Below are positions 13,455-24,153 of a stretch of DNA of 64,000 nt, piece by piece. The notes under the pieces were generated by a model. It was not told the origin of the DNA. It did no database searches and saw only the letters and a program-made list of their open reading frames with translations. The stretch's first letter is position 1; every line of letters begins with the position of its first letter. A program made the translations under genes and the position numbers. The stretch is from Alternaria dauci (lineage: Eukaryota > Ascomycota > Dothideomycetes > Pleosporales > Pleosporaceae), in assembly GCF_042100115.1 (NCBI RefSeq), contig NC_091277.1, forward strand, positions 2,108,001 through 2,172,000, read 5' to 3'.

Positions 13455-15135
13455 CTAAGTAAAATATCTCCACATTTCACTATTTTCTCCATCGCCCAGC
13501 TCACTGGTCTTGACGTCCTCGGCTTTGAGTACAACGCCCTGCGCCTTGTCCCTCCTTCGGTTTTCCAGCTTCATCCACATTCCTAGCCACAGTGTAAAGC
13601 AAATACACGTGACATTGCACGCCGCCGTTGCATAGAGCGTTGGCAAGTACTTTGGTGCATACTGCTGTCTAAATGTCCCAGCGGAAACGATTCCTCCAAG
13701 GTTACCAAGCCCAACCATGAGGCCCGTCGTCGCAGCGCGAGCGTTTTCGTTGAGGTTGTTGTTGTTGTGCCACGAGTACACGAGGCAGGAAGGGACGTAC
13801 GCCCCCGCGCAAAGCATGAAGCAAGCAAAGTATGCGACGGCTTTGTTGCCGAGAACATCAACCGTTGCAAGGATGATGAGTCCGACAAGAGAGATGCACA
13901 GAGCACCGCAGATGTGGAAAGTACGTTCACGGAAGCGGTCGCTACTGTACGTTATGCATAGCAAGACGACAAAACCCACAGCATTGGGCGCCACGGTCCA
14001 GAGATTGGTCTTGACGACAGAGTAACCCAGCCGCTGGACAATCTGGGGCAGAAAGTTTGACGTTGTGCTGAAAGCGACAGGGTAGGTGAAGGAGATGATG
14101 CACCAGGGAAGCATCTTCCACGTGTTCCATTCCTTGAAACACTCTCGTATGTTGAATTCGTGGGAGCCGGAGGAAGACAGGTCGCGGAGTGTGCGACGTT
14201 CAGCCACAGCACGTTCAGCCTCGTTCAAGAACCATGCTGATTGAGGCGTTGCCGGCAACCAAGCATATGCTATTAGAGCGAGCACTACCGTAAGTGCTCC
14301 CTCGATGATGAACAAAAACTTCCAGCCCGGGATCTGAGCATGGTCAATCTGGAAGACGCCAAAGGAGATGAGACCGCTGAAAGCCCCAGCGAGAAGTGCA
14401 CTACCGAAGAATAGCGCAATGCGAAAGCCGAGTTCGCCACGCGTGTAGAACAAGGTGAGGTAGAAGACGACGCCTGCGAAGAACCCGGCTTCAAAAGTAC
14501 CGAGCAGAAGGCGAATGACGAGCATACCGGCGAAGTTGTATGCTGCACATTGGAACAGGGCCATTGCACCCCATCCCACCATTACTGCAATTCAATATTA
14601 GTTCATGACTTATTTGGCTGATAGTGCTGAAATACACGAGATCATTGACTTACAGGATGGAAGCATTACCCTACCACTCCACTTCTTCGTCAACATGTTA
14701 AGTGGAAGATCGCACAGTCCATTTGGAATGTAGAACAGCAAGATCAACAAGCTATACTGCTCTCCGACGAAGCCAAGGTCCTTGTCCATGCCGTCCGTTT
14801 TCGCATTCCCCAGGTTCGATCGGTCAACACTTTGGCCAAGTTAACCAGCTGTACAGGACAAATGTGGGCTCCAAAGAAGTAAACTTGCCTGTTGAAGAAG
14901 TACATGACTGATAGAAAAGGTAAGAGGTAGAAATCTAGTTTACGCACTACATGGTGTGTCAGAACATGATCATTGCTCAGTGATAACCCGAGAACGTCGT
15001 ACCATAATCGCTTTCAGCTTTCTTGTCGATGACATCTGTTACTATACCGGCTTCTTCTTTCGACAAGCTGGAACCCGATAGTCTCGGGGTTTTCTCATCT
15101 GCCATGATGATATTTCCTTGTGGCTGGATCGGCAT
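13455..15135 (-). CDS. hxnP: Dal5/TNA1-family MFS transporter, HxnP-like
   Basis: Anion:cation symporter-family permease of the major facilitator superfamily, the group holding yeast allantoate (Dal5) and nicotinate (Tna1) permeases. Exons 15003-15135, 14889-14946, 14654-14829 and 13455-14584 give 498 residues; a start at 15105 (MADEKTPRL) would remove ten. The family signature DRSNLGNAKTDGMDKDL appears after splicing, followed by about 12 hydrophobic segments, for example LVIRLLLGTFEAGFFAGVVF. Intron 2 (14830-14888) starts with GC in the strong context AG/GCAAGT and ends in AG; only this reading joins MYFFN to SVDRSN. The gene lies tail-to-head with the hxnV-like gene. Uptake of nicotinate or a derivative at the plasma membrane is inferred. 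HxnZ, the other MFS member of the regulon, is the alternative. Confidence 0.75.
14830..14888 (-). other. GC-AG intron in the hxnP-like gene
   Basis: A 59-bp intron with donor AG/GCAAGT and acceptor CAAAG. It restores the conserved transporter segment FFNSVDRSNLGN. No GT donor nearby gives the same frame. The donor matches the usual compensated consensus of GC-AG introns. Confidence 0.8.
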
Positions 15136-15809
15136 GGTGTTTGGCGTTTCGAGGCAATGGTGAAGCTGAAGCCACTGCAGATATTGCACAAAGCACAAGA
15201 TGCACGCTGTGTTGGTCCAGTTCTCAAAAGCATACTACAGCATATCTTTATGTAGCATACTGTCATTTCACGTCTCGCTCTTTACGTGGGTACGTGTCAC
15301 ACGCCTCGGAGCCTCCCATTCTTGACCCCAGTCTGCATGCACTTCTATTGCATAACATGGCTAAACACATCAGCAGCGCAGCGCATAGCGGCATCGTTTG
15401 AGACGAGCCACATAGTTTAGAGCGAAGGATTGCGCTCAACAAGTCCATCATTGATAGGATGATAGCCAGAAGAGGAGATGTTGATAAGAGTGGGGGAGCT
15501 GCCATGTCCATAGGATTGGCTAGTGACAGTGGATATATGCGGAGATAAGCATTCAAGAAGATGATGTCTTCGTTGTATCACACCCACAATACCGAGCTTG
15601 AACAAAAGATTGCATGACGGTGTATGGATGAGATGTTCAGAATCCAAGTATGCACGTGCAGTACGAAAACGGAAAGGCATGGGTTGATTGAGACAAGAAC
15701 ACTGCCAAGTCATACATCTATTCGTTGAAGCCAATACTTTTGCCTCTCTTTGAACTCCAAAGCCATGCACAAAAACCAAAAACAACCAACATGTCGAATA
15801 AATAGGCTT
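15136..15809. promoter_or_regulatory. hxnP upstream region with four clustered HGATAR sites
   Basis: A 674-bp stretch between the hxnP-like start and the end of the hxnV-like gene, both on the minus strand. Four HGATAR matches on the plus strand lie within 97 bp: TGATAG 15452-15457, TGATAG 15460-15465, TGATAA 15482-15487 and AGATAA 15543-15548. This is the densest such cluster I found in the region, about 320-410 bp upstream of the start. Confidence 0.5.
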
Positions 15810-17931
15810 TTACGTATCTTTCAGAAATTGCTCATAGTACTGGTCCATCCATTTCACAGCAGCCATGCCATTCTCCTTGGTACCATCAACAAATCTCCGC
15901 ACTGTACCCACATAGCCATCCGGACGCACATTGACCACAACAACCTCCTTCTTGTCAAGTCCGTCAAGCCACTTGTCCATGCATGTTTGCTTCCGAGTGT
16001 CTTTGTCGGGGACATTATCAAGATACAACGTGAAGGCGGATTCACGGAGTAGCGCTGGCAGATCTCGTATCTCGAAGTTGTTGCGATCCTCATCGGTTAC
16101 CAAGGCATAGGTGAAGACACCGCTGACAGGCGTGTACCGCTCAGGAAGGACGAATTGATCGTGAGGTGCTGCGAGAGGGGGCTGGACAGTATATGAGGCG
16201 TTGCCAGCAGCCGTAACACGTCCGACGTATGAGATGTTTCCTGAATGCGCGTGACAAACGGTCTCCAAGAAGGGCATCGACGTGCGAATATTGTGGGTGA
16301 AGAAGTAGATACGGAACTGGCCGAGTGCAGGGATGTCGGTCTGGACATCGACTGGATTGGCATCGATGTAGCGCGTAACCTTTGCGGGTGGCAGGAGGTA
16401 GCCTGGCTTTAGATGTCCTCTGTTGTAACCTTTGGCTTGAACGTTGAGTGTGTTGAGGTCGTAGCTGACTCCGTAGCCAGAAATGAAGGCGACGTTCTTT
16501 GTGAAGTTTGCCGCGAGCGCTACCGGGTCTCCGTCATGGAAGGCGTTTGAGTGCTCATAGTCAAAGTCGATCAAGTCCTTGGCAATCTTCTGCCGTTCCT
16601 GTTCGTAGGATTCGAGTAAGACAGGCTTCGCAAGGCCACGTATTGCAAAGTTGAGTTTCCAGGCCAGATTCCAGGCATCTAAGATATCAATATACAAGGT
16701 CAGTGCATGTCTCAGACTCGGGTTCGTACAGGGGAAGTTGTACCGTGCATTGATGTGTTCATTCCCTGTGCCGCCTTGGGGGAATGGGTGTGACTAGCAT
16801 CGCCAGCAATGAAGACGCGGCGCTCGTCGTCTGTGAAGCGCGCCGCGACTCGCTGTCCAATCCTGTAGCGTCCGAACCACTCGACGTTCCTCCACTCAAG
16901 CCTGTACGGCTGTAACATCGCCTGCGCTCGCTTTTGCACAAACTCTTGTGTGGCTTGCTGCGCTCCGATTGCCTCTGTTGATCCGGGCCGCAGTTCGATG
17001 TAGAGACGGGTCAGGCCCCTCTCGCGAGGAATCATCAAGACGGAGCCTAGTGCGTCTGACTGGATAACCACCTTGCTCCAGATGTCGGGAAAGTCGGTAT
17101 CGAGCACACCGTCCAGTACACCCCAAACAGCGTCGGTCGATGAGCCCACAGGTGTCGCACCTGGAATGGTCTTTCTCACCTTGGAGTGGGCGCCATCGCA
17201 TCCCACCATGTACCGTGTGGCGAAAGTCTTCTTGGCGTGGTTGACATGTTGCTGGCAATTGACGGTAAGCGGACGGATGGACATGGGCGTGTATTCAAAG
17301 TCGACAAAGGCCGTGTTGCGGCAAACGACAACGCCTCGTTCGCGCAGATCGTCTTCGAGGACGCCTTCGACCATGCCCTGGTGTACCAGCAGTATGTATG
17401 GATCAAGCAAGTCGACCACGGGCGGGTAGTGGATCTCGCGACCAGTGCGGTGGAGCGACTTGTCGGCCGACGACTTCCAAAAGGCAATGTCGTAGATCTT
17501 GACGCCCTTGCGGAGCAGCGGCTCGGCGATTCGCATCTGGCGCAGAGTCTCAATCGTCTTTGGCTGGATTCCGTCGGCGCGCCCTGTCTCGGTGCGGTCG
17601 GGTCGGTCGTCGATGATGCGCGTCTTGATGCCGTAGCGCACCAGGTTGTCACTGTTGGAGTCAGCTTGCTCCTTCCGCTCGGCATGCTGCACATGACGTA
17701 CGCAAGCATCAGGCCAGCTGGTCCGGCGCCGACCACCATGACGTCGCTCATGAAGCTCGAGTAGTCATCGCTCTTGGTGTACGAGAACTGCGAGGCCACC
17801 TCGACGCTGCTGCCCGACGAACGAGATTCGGTGTCTGGGATGCTAAGGCCGGGAGCCATCTTCTGTCTGACCGACGACGGCGGGCTGTTGGACGTGGAGC
17901 GCTTCATGAGGTTCCATAGTGAAGGAGCCAT
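15810..17931 (-). CDS. hxnV: FAD monooxygenase of the phenol 2-monooxygenase family, HxnV-like
   Basis: Exons 17702-17931, 16744-17651 and 15810-16678 give 668 residues, the usual size of the family. After a 60-residue disordered N-terminus come the dinucleotide motif VVGAGPAGLMLADNLVRYG (completed across intron 1, 50 bp), the DG motif GCDGAHSKVRK, and the FAD ribityl motif FIAGDASHTHSPKAAQG leading across intron 2 into DAWNLAWKL. The C-terminal 200 residues form the thioredoxin-like phenol hydroxylase dimerisation domain (FTYALVTDEDRN). It hydroxylates an aromatic or hydroxypyridine ring using NAD(P)H and O2. In the A. nidulans regulon HxnV is the phenol-hydroxylase-type member acting on a hydroxylated pathway intermediate. 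I do not assign the exact step. A phenol or resorcinol hydroxylase is the alternative. Confidence 0.78.
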
Positions 17932-18446
17932 GCTATAAAGCCAATGGCTTGCCGTGGTGGTGATGGCCGGCCACTAGGAGCAAAGATGGGGGTCCGCAGG
18001 TACGTGGGAAGGATGGAGGGACATGGTGCGCATCTCTGTCGAGCATCTGCCCATTTTCAACCCATTCCAGATTGCCATGACGTCTGGGGAAGTACGTCAA
18101 GGTGCTGCTGCACGCGAAAGTATCTTTTGTCATGGGCTGATGCGACGCAAGGGGTCGCGAGAGACACATGCACTCCGCCGTGAACGCGTTCCCTCCGCCG
18201 GGTGGGAAGAGCGCTCCCGCCCACCCCGGCATCCCTGCATTCTTGCCGTATCCCCCCCACCGTTGGCCACCAGCACCACGGTACGCTTCCGACGAGTGCC
18301 AGAAGCCCATGGGAATGCACATGCCGCTATCTCTACCATATCAAACATGTGTACCTGTGTTAGGCTTGCGGGCACTCTTGACATGTGCATGAATGATTTC
18401 AAGCCCTCCACAGCTGGCGTCTAGCATCATCGCATCTACACCCAAC
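17932..18446. promoter_or_regulatory. Divergent hxnV/hxnN intergenic region
   Basis: A 515-bp shared upstream region of two divergent cluster genes. One HGATAR match, AGATAG on the minus strand, lies at 18327-18332. No other recognisable feature. Confidence 0.35.
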
Positions 18447-20414
18447 ATGACGGCTGCTGAGATGCCTCAATGGCTGCAGACAGCCACGAAGAAGCAAACG
18501 ACACGGGACGCTGCCATCCAGAGATTCACCGATGCTCACGCAGTGCCCACCGAGGTAAAACACGCCCAAGTGCAGCAACGTCACACATTAACAACGCCAG
18601 CAACCCAACGGAAACCACCAACCCAGAGGCGGTCAGACCTCGACGGCCATTGACGACGCCCAAAGCATCCCAAAGGCCATTGTGTCGCGTGCTGTGACGG
18701 CATCGCAGCTGCTCTCTGCCTATATCATCCGGTGAGGTCCGCGGCTTGCTCAGCTATCGTACCATTCTCACGCCACATCTCCCAGCGCTATAGACGCCCA
18801 CCACCGAGTACGCCGCCCCACTTCTCTCCCAAGCTTCGAGCTTTGGTCCCTGAACTTCGCTAACATCTGCCCAAGACGAACTGGCACGTGCCCACCCATA
18901 ACCCTACCCGCACCCCGGAGCGACCGCTGACCAGCCCAGCCTTACCGAAATTCTCTTCGACGATGCCATTCAGCAAGCAGAAGCACTCGACAGCTACTTT
19001 CGAGAAACCGGCCAGCTTGTGGGTCCCCTCCACGGGGTACCCATGACGCTCAAGGACCAGTTTGATGTCAAGGGTTACGACAGCACTCTGGGCTATGTTG
19101 GGCGCGCTTTCAAGCCCGCCCAACAAGATTGCGTCTTGGTGTCTCTGTTGAAGAAGATGGGCGCCGTCATTGTCGCAAAGTCCAATCTGCCACAGAGCAT
19201 AATGGTATGCCATGCGACGATTTCCATGTATGAATGGTACGTGGACGCTGAAGCTTTCTAGTGGTGTGAAACCGACAATCCCTTGTGGGGTCTGACCGTT
19301 CATCCGAAGAACCCCGACTTTACGTCTGGCGGCTCGACTGGCGGAGAGGCGGCGCTTCTGTCGCTCCAAGGCACTGTGGTCGGCTGGGGTACCGACATTG
19401 GAGGCAGCGTGCGCATACCGTCTCATATGAACGGCCTGTACGCACTGAAGCCTAGTAGCACACGCCTGCCGTACCAAGGAGTATCTGTATCGACCGATGG
19501 ACAGGAGCATGTTCCATCCGTAATTGGCCCAATGGCACGCAACATGAACTCGCTAACGGCAGTCACCAAAGCTGTTATTGATGCACGTCCATGGGAAGAG
19601 GATCCGAAGTGCTGCCCAGTGCCGTGGCGATCCGAGGCCTATGAAGACGCGCGTTCCAAACCACTGGTGGTCGCTATCATGCGTGACGATGGAGTTGTGA
19701 AATGCCACCCACCCATTGCCCGCGTGCTAAATGAAGTCGCCTCGAAGCTTGAAGAGGCTGGACATGAAGTGATATCGTGGGCTCCGGGTCGCCTGCACCA
19801 GGAGTGTATTGATATCATGGTAAATATCAAAACAAGTCATTCGGTCTTGAGCTGACCAGGTTCAGGATCAGTACTACACTGCAGATGGTGGTGAGGACAT
19901 TCGACGAGACGTTGCCGCCGGCGGAGAACCGTTCATTCCGCATGTAGAAGCCCTTGTCAATAAAGGCAAGGCCATCTCTGTTTATGATTACTGGCAGTTG
20001 AACAGGAAGAAGCTTGAACTACAGAAACGCTACCTCGACCTCTGGAACTCAACAAAGTCTGCCAACTCTGGCAAATCAATCGACGTCCTTCTCACACCCG
20101 TCATGCCTCATTCTGCAGTCCCTCATCGAAAATGCAAGTGGGTTGGATACACAAAGGTTTTCAACTTCGTCGACTATCCGGCTGTCGTCCTGCCTGCTGG
20201 GCAAGTCTCGAAAGAATTCGATGGAGAAGCTGCGAAAAGAATGAGCGAGTATGAGCCCAGGAATGCACTGGACAATTGGAATTGGCAGACGTTCGACTTG
20301 GAGGGCATGGAGGGCATGCCGATAGGTGTACAGGTGGTAGCTCGACGACTGCAGGAGGAGAAGGCTCTAGGTGTGGCCGCAGCCATCGACGACATACTGA
20401 AGAAGCAGGCCTAG
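18447..20414 (+). CDS. hxnN: Amidase-signature hydrolase, HxnN-like
   Basis: Seven exons: 18447-18554, 18637-18731, 18786-18807, 18876-18883, 18940-19204, 19262-19819 and 19866-20414, 534 residues. The Ser-cisSer-Lys triad of the amidase-signature family is visible: Lys in GVPMTLKDQF, cis-Ser in SGGSTGGEAALL and nucleophilic Ser in GTDIGGSVRIPSH. Exon 4 is only 8 nt (ACGAACTG) and is needed to rebuild the conserved TNCLTEILFDDA segment. The intron after it (18884-18939) begins with GC, ends CCCAG, and has a CGCTGAC branch site. The family hydrolyses amides to acid plus ammonium, and AmdS-like acetamidases belong to it. In the hxn pathway HxnN releases ammonium from the opened-ring amide. It lies upstream of the hxnM-like gene, same strand. 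Confidence 0.8.
18876..18939 (+). other. 8-nt micro-exon followed by a GC-AG intron (amidase gene)
   Basis: Micro-exon 18876-18883 lies between a GT-AG intron (18808-18875, branch GCTAAC) and an intron starting GCACGT (18884-18939, branch GCTGAC 9 nt before the acceptor). The three-piece join gives HHR-TNC-LTEILF, a motif well conserved in fungal amidases. No GT donor in the interval gives an open frame. Confidence 0.7.
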
Positions 20415-20896
20415 GCCGTTCTCTATAACATCCCATGAAGCTCCAGATGTGCAGTCTTGTGAACAACACGTGCTATCTGCCTGCTCACTGCTACAACTAT
20501 TTCCGCCATCCAAACAACTTGACGTATCCCAATATGCACGGTAGCTTAGATCCAGATACTGAGAACATTGAACAGCATGTTGAAAAAGGAGCGCTAATGC
20601 ACACGTGCGCACGCGAACAGGCGAACACGCGTTGATAAGACCCTCAGCAGCCGTCGGCAGGTACGATGAATCATAGTACTCCCCCACCTTCCAATCGAGC
20701 AATCAGCTTCAGTAAGTGGGTTACCCTGCATCAATCATCCCGAAAATAAGCGGGGTAGCTACGCCTGCTATCATGAGCTATGTAGAAGTCGTTCTTGCTG
20801 CGCGTTTCGGCCAAACCTTCATCAACTCTCTACTTTCTACAGCTGCGTTGCCTTCCACTAGACTGCGGCATTGTTGTGTCTTGAACGCTAGTCATC
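20415..20896. promoter_or_regulatory. hxnM upstream region
   Basis: A 482-bp stretch between the amidase stop and the hydrolase start, same strand. HGATAR matches are AGATAG (minus, 20473-20478), TGATAA (20633-20638) and TGATAG (minus, 20768-20773). Nothing else is recognised. Confidence 0.35.
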
Positions 20897-22091
20897 ATGG
20901 GCAAGAAGAAGGTTCTCGTCAGCTATGGTGTAGACATTGACGTAAGACATCCCGTACGTAGCGAGCATGAGCGCGATCATTGACTGGGTAATTCACAGGC
21001 TGTTGCTGGTTGGCTCGGTTCCTATGGGGGTGAAGACTCTACAAGCGATATCAGCAGAGGTTAGATCTTTGTTTGGGGCAATAGGTTACACAGTATCTTA
21101 CGTAGCATAGGTCTCTGGGCTGGAACAGTAGGAACCCAACGCCTACTGAAGCTCTTCGACAAGTACGGGATCAAAGCGACATGGTTCATCGTAAATCTGT
21201 CATCCCCACAAAATTGGCGTAGCTGTCTGACATTGTATAGCCCGGTCACTCTCTTGAAACTTTTCCCGAAGACTGCGCCGCCGTGCGGGATGCGGGTCAC
21301 GAAATCGGGCTCCACGGCTACTCGCATGAAAACCCCGCCGATATGACATTTGAGCAACAACGCGACGTTCTCGACAAGACCTACAAGCAACTTACCGCTT
21401 TCTGTAACGGCAAGCCTCCACGCGGTTCCGTAGCTCCCTGGTGGGAAACTTCCAAGGAAGGCACGGAGCTTCTGCTCAGCTACGGTATCGAGTACGATCA
21501 CTCCATGTCGCACGAAGACCATCGCTGCTACTGGCTACGTACGGGCGACGAGTGGACCAAGATCGATTACAGCAAGAAAGCAGTAGATTGGATGAAGCCC
21601 CTTACCAAAGGGCAAGAGACTGGACTAGTCGAGATACCGGGGAGCTGGTATATTGACGATTTGCCGCCGATGATGTTTATGAAGAAGAGCGCAAACAGCC
21701 ACGGATGGGTAAATCCGAGGGACGTGGAGCAAATATGGATGGACCACTTCGATTACTTTTATCGCGAGTACGACGAGTTTGTCTTTCCCATGACCATTCA
21801 TCCCGATGTGAGTGGAAGGCCACATGTCGTGCTCATGCATGAGAGGTATGTGCGATGAGGAGGCGAACCATGGACAAGGGCGCTGACTAGGGTTACAGGA
21901 TCATCGAACATATCAACAAACATGAGGGTGTCGAGTGGGTGACGATGGAGCAGATGGCGGACGACTTCAAGAAGAACAACAAGGTGCCAGAGAATGCGAT
22001 GATGCCGTCGCCGCGTGGCGAGATTCTCAAGCTGCAGAAGGAAGGCAAGGCGTACTCACTGCTTGACTACGACGGTCCAATGCCCAATTAG
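20897..22091 (+). CDS. hxnM: NodB/PuuE-fold hydrolase (polysaccharide deacetylase family), HxnM-like cyclic imide hydrolase
   Basis: Exons 20897-20941, 20999-21059, 21111-21190, 21241-21845 and 21899-22091 give 327 residues. The N-terminus [16 protein letters not shown] carries the metal-binding Asp pair. [19 protein letters not shown] and the metal motif [12 protein letters not shown] place it in the PuuE/HpPgdA branch of the polysaccharide deacetylase superfamily, whose members include allantoin- and cyclic-imide-hydrolysing enzymes rather than chitin deacetylases. There is no signal peptide, so it is cytosolic, unlike wall-modifying chitin deacetylases. Between an amidase and a pyridine-type monooxygenase, hydrolytic opening of a cyclic imide (the role of HxnM in A. 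nidulans) is the most economical reading. The family is firm. Substrate is inference. Confidence 0.78.
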
Positions 22092-22665
22092 CGATGGCAT
22101 AGGAACCAATGAATTGTAAATCATACCATCCTTTCTGTCGTTGTCTGCATTGGTGTGACTATCGTCTACATTGCCGCCTGCCTATCTCGGAATGATCGGA
22201 ACACACATCGGAAGCTAATCTGAAGCTATGGCCACCGCGTTACTGCTTACCCCTCACGCCAGCCATGTTCTGTCCATCTGCCATCATCTTTCCCCCACTC
22301 TTGCACACGTGCATCAACGCCCACCCGTAGACGCGATCACACTTGTGTACCCACCAATCGAGAGTTCCCCCATTCTGGACCTAAACCACATCATGTCCTC
22401 AGCATGCCACACTAGCTCGATAAGCGCCAATGCCATGGCGTCGCTCATCGATCCAGTAATCGCCAGCTAGCCAGCTGCCACGCATATGAGTTGCGATAGG
22501 TGGGCGAAGATGGTGGTACGCGATGCCCTTCAAGTAGTGACTGTGTGCTTCAAGTGTTTACACGGCTGATGGACGATAAACTGCTGCACCGTCATTTGCT
22601 TTTTCTCTTGGTTATCAGGTGTGAGGTTTGCTTTCTTTCTCCAAGATCATTATACTCGTGACATC
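22092..22665. promoter_or_regulatory. hxnX upstream region with three HGATAR sites
   Basis: A 574-bp stretch with CGATAG 22494-22499, CGATAA 22574-22579 and TGATAA (minus, 22612-22617), all within 172 bp of the hxnX-like start codon. Nothing else is recognised. Confidence 0.4.
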
Positions 22666-24153
22666 ATGGTCGGCGTCAAACCTCAGGTCATTGAGAAGCA
22701 GCATAGGGATGATTCCAGTAGGCTCGATGTAACTTCTTCCTTCCAAAGTTCTAGTACTTCGGCTAATGCTCAACGATAGGTCATCATTGTCGGCGCCGGC
22801 TTAGGTGGTCTCGGAGCTGCCATATCGATTCTCCTTGCTGGTCACAACGTTCACATCCTCGAATCTACCCCCGAGATAGGCGAAATCGGTGCCGGGATCC
22901 AATGTCTACCCAACTCCTCGCGTGTCCTCATCTCTTGGGGCCTAGAAGAATACCTCTCGAAACATGCTACGTCGCCACGGCTGTGCAACATGATTGGCTG
23001 GAAGGGCAACAAGATAAGCGACATGGATTTCCATGAGTATGAAAAGGAGTGCGGTACACCCTTCTGGGACTTCCACAGAGCGAATCTGCACATGGGGCTA
23101 CTGGAGCGGGCTGTAGAGCTGGGTGCCAGGCTCACTACAAAGGCGCGGGTTGTAGATGTCGAGTATGAAGAAGATGTCAGAGGCAACGCTACGAGTGCCA
23201 TTGCCGTCTGCCAAGACGGAACAAGACACAAGGCCGACTTGGTAGTCGGCGCTGATGGCATCAACTCCAAATGTAGGGAGATATTACTAGGCCATGAAGA
23301 CCCACCCCTGCTCACGGGCGACCTGGCTTACCGGTTGTTACTCAATACAGAAGATATGTTGAAGGATCCTGAGCTTAGGGGATTCGTAGAAGACCCACAA
23401 GTCAACTACTGGATAGGTCCAGATGCGCACGCAGTCAACTATGTCCTCCGTGGTGGCAAGCTGTTCAACATGGTGCTATTGGTACCAGACGACATGCCTG
23501 CTGGCGCAAATACATTGGCTGGCAATGTCGAAGAAATGCGCGCTCTCTACAAAGACTGGGATCCGCGGATCCCAAAGTTGCTCGCACTTTGCCAGTCGGT
23601 TGCCAAGTGGCGTTTGATGATACGACCAGGTCTCGATCCCACATGGTCTCACGAAACTGGCGCATACACAATCCTCGGCGACGCTGCGCATGCGACTCTC
23701 CCATATCTCGCGTCAGGCGCTGGCATGTCGTTGGAAGACGGACACGTCCTCGGTCTATGTCTGGGCAGGATAAAGAACAAATCTACGGCCGAGAAGAAGC
23801 GTGCATTAGCCGTATATGAGCGCTGTCGCCGTGAGCGCACTGAGCGCGTCGTTTCGCGCGGCAACCGTCAGCAATACCTCTACCACGTCCATGACGGACC
23901 TGTCCAGGAAGATCGTGATCGCATGCTTCGCGCTTTTGGTGAATATAATGGTAAGGGGAGGGTGAGCAAAGAGCAGTACGAGGAGAAGGGGCTGAACGTC
24001 GGCGACGATCCTCTAGCATGGAGATGGGGTGGTGTGGGAAGCTGGCTCATAACGTATGTCTGTGAAGATGATGTTGAGGCTAGGTGGACGGAGTATGAGA
24101 ACGAGAGGAGGACTGAAGCTAGAGGAAGCGGCGAGTTGAGGGCTGTATTGTAA
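22666..24153 (+). CDS. hxnX: FAD monooxygenase of the salicylate/6-hydroxynicotinate hydroxylase type, HxnX-like
   Basis: Exons 22666-22728 and 22780-24153 (51-bp intron) give 478 residues. Splicing joins SRLD to VIIVGAGLGGLGAAI, the FAD dinucleotide motif. The DG motif is VVGADGINSKCRE and the second FAD motif YTILGDAAHATLPYLASGAG, so this is a class A flavoprotein monooxygenase. FAD- and NAD(P)H-dependent aromatic hydroxylation, often decarboxylative, is the family reaction. In the A. nidulans pathway HxnX converts 6-hydroxynicotinate to 2,5-dihydroxypyridine, like bacterial NicC. The context supports that. Salicylate hydroxylase is the main alternative. This is the last recognised gene of the cluster. 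Confidence 0.8.

Noticed and set aside
17186..17764. 192-codon plus-strand frame
   Set aside because: Mirror of the hxnV-like coding region, which has clear FAD motifs on the minus strand.
18860..19510. 216-codon minus-strand frame
   Set aside because: Antisense to amidase exons carrying the catalytic Lys and cis-Ser.
20897..22091. Chitin deacetylase
   Set aside because: No signal peptide, and the HGYSHE metal motif and N-terminus fit the PuuE-like cytosolic branch.
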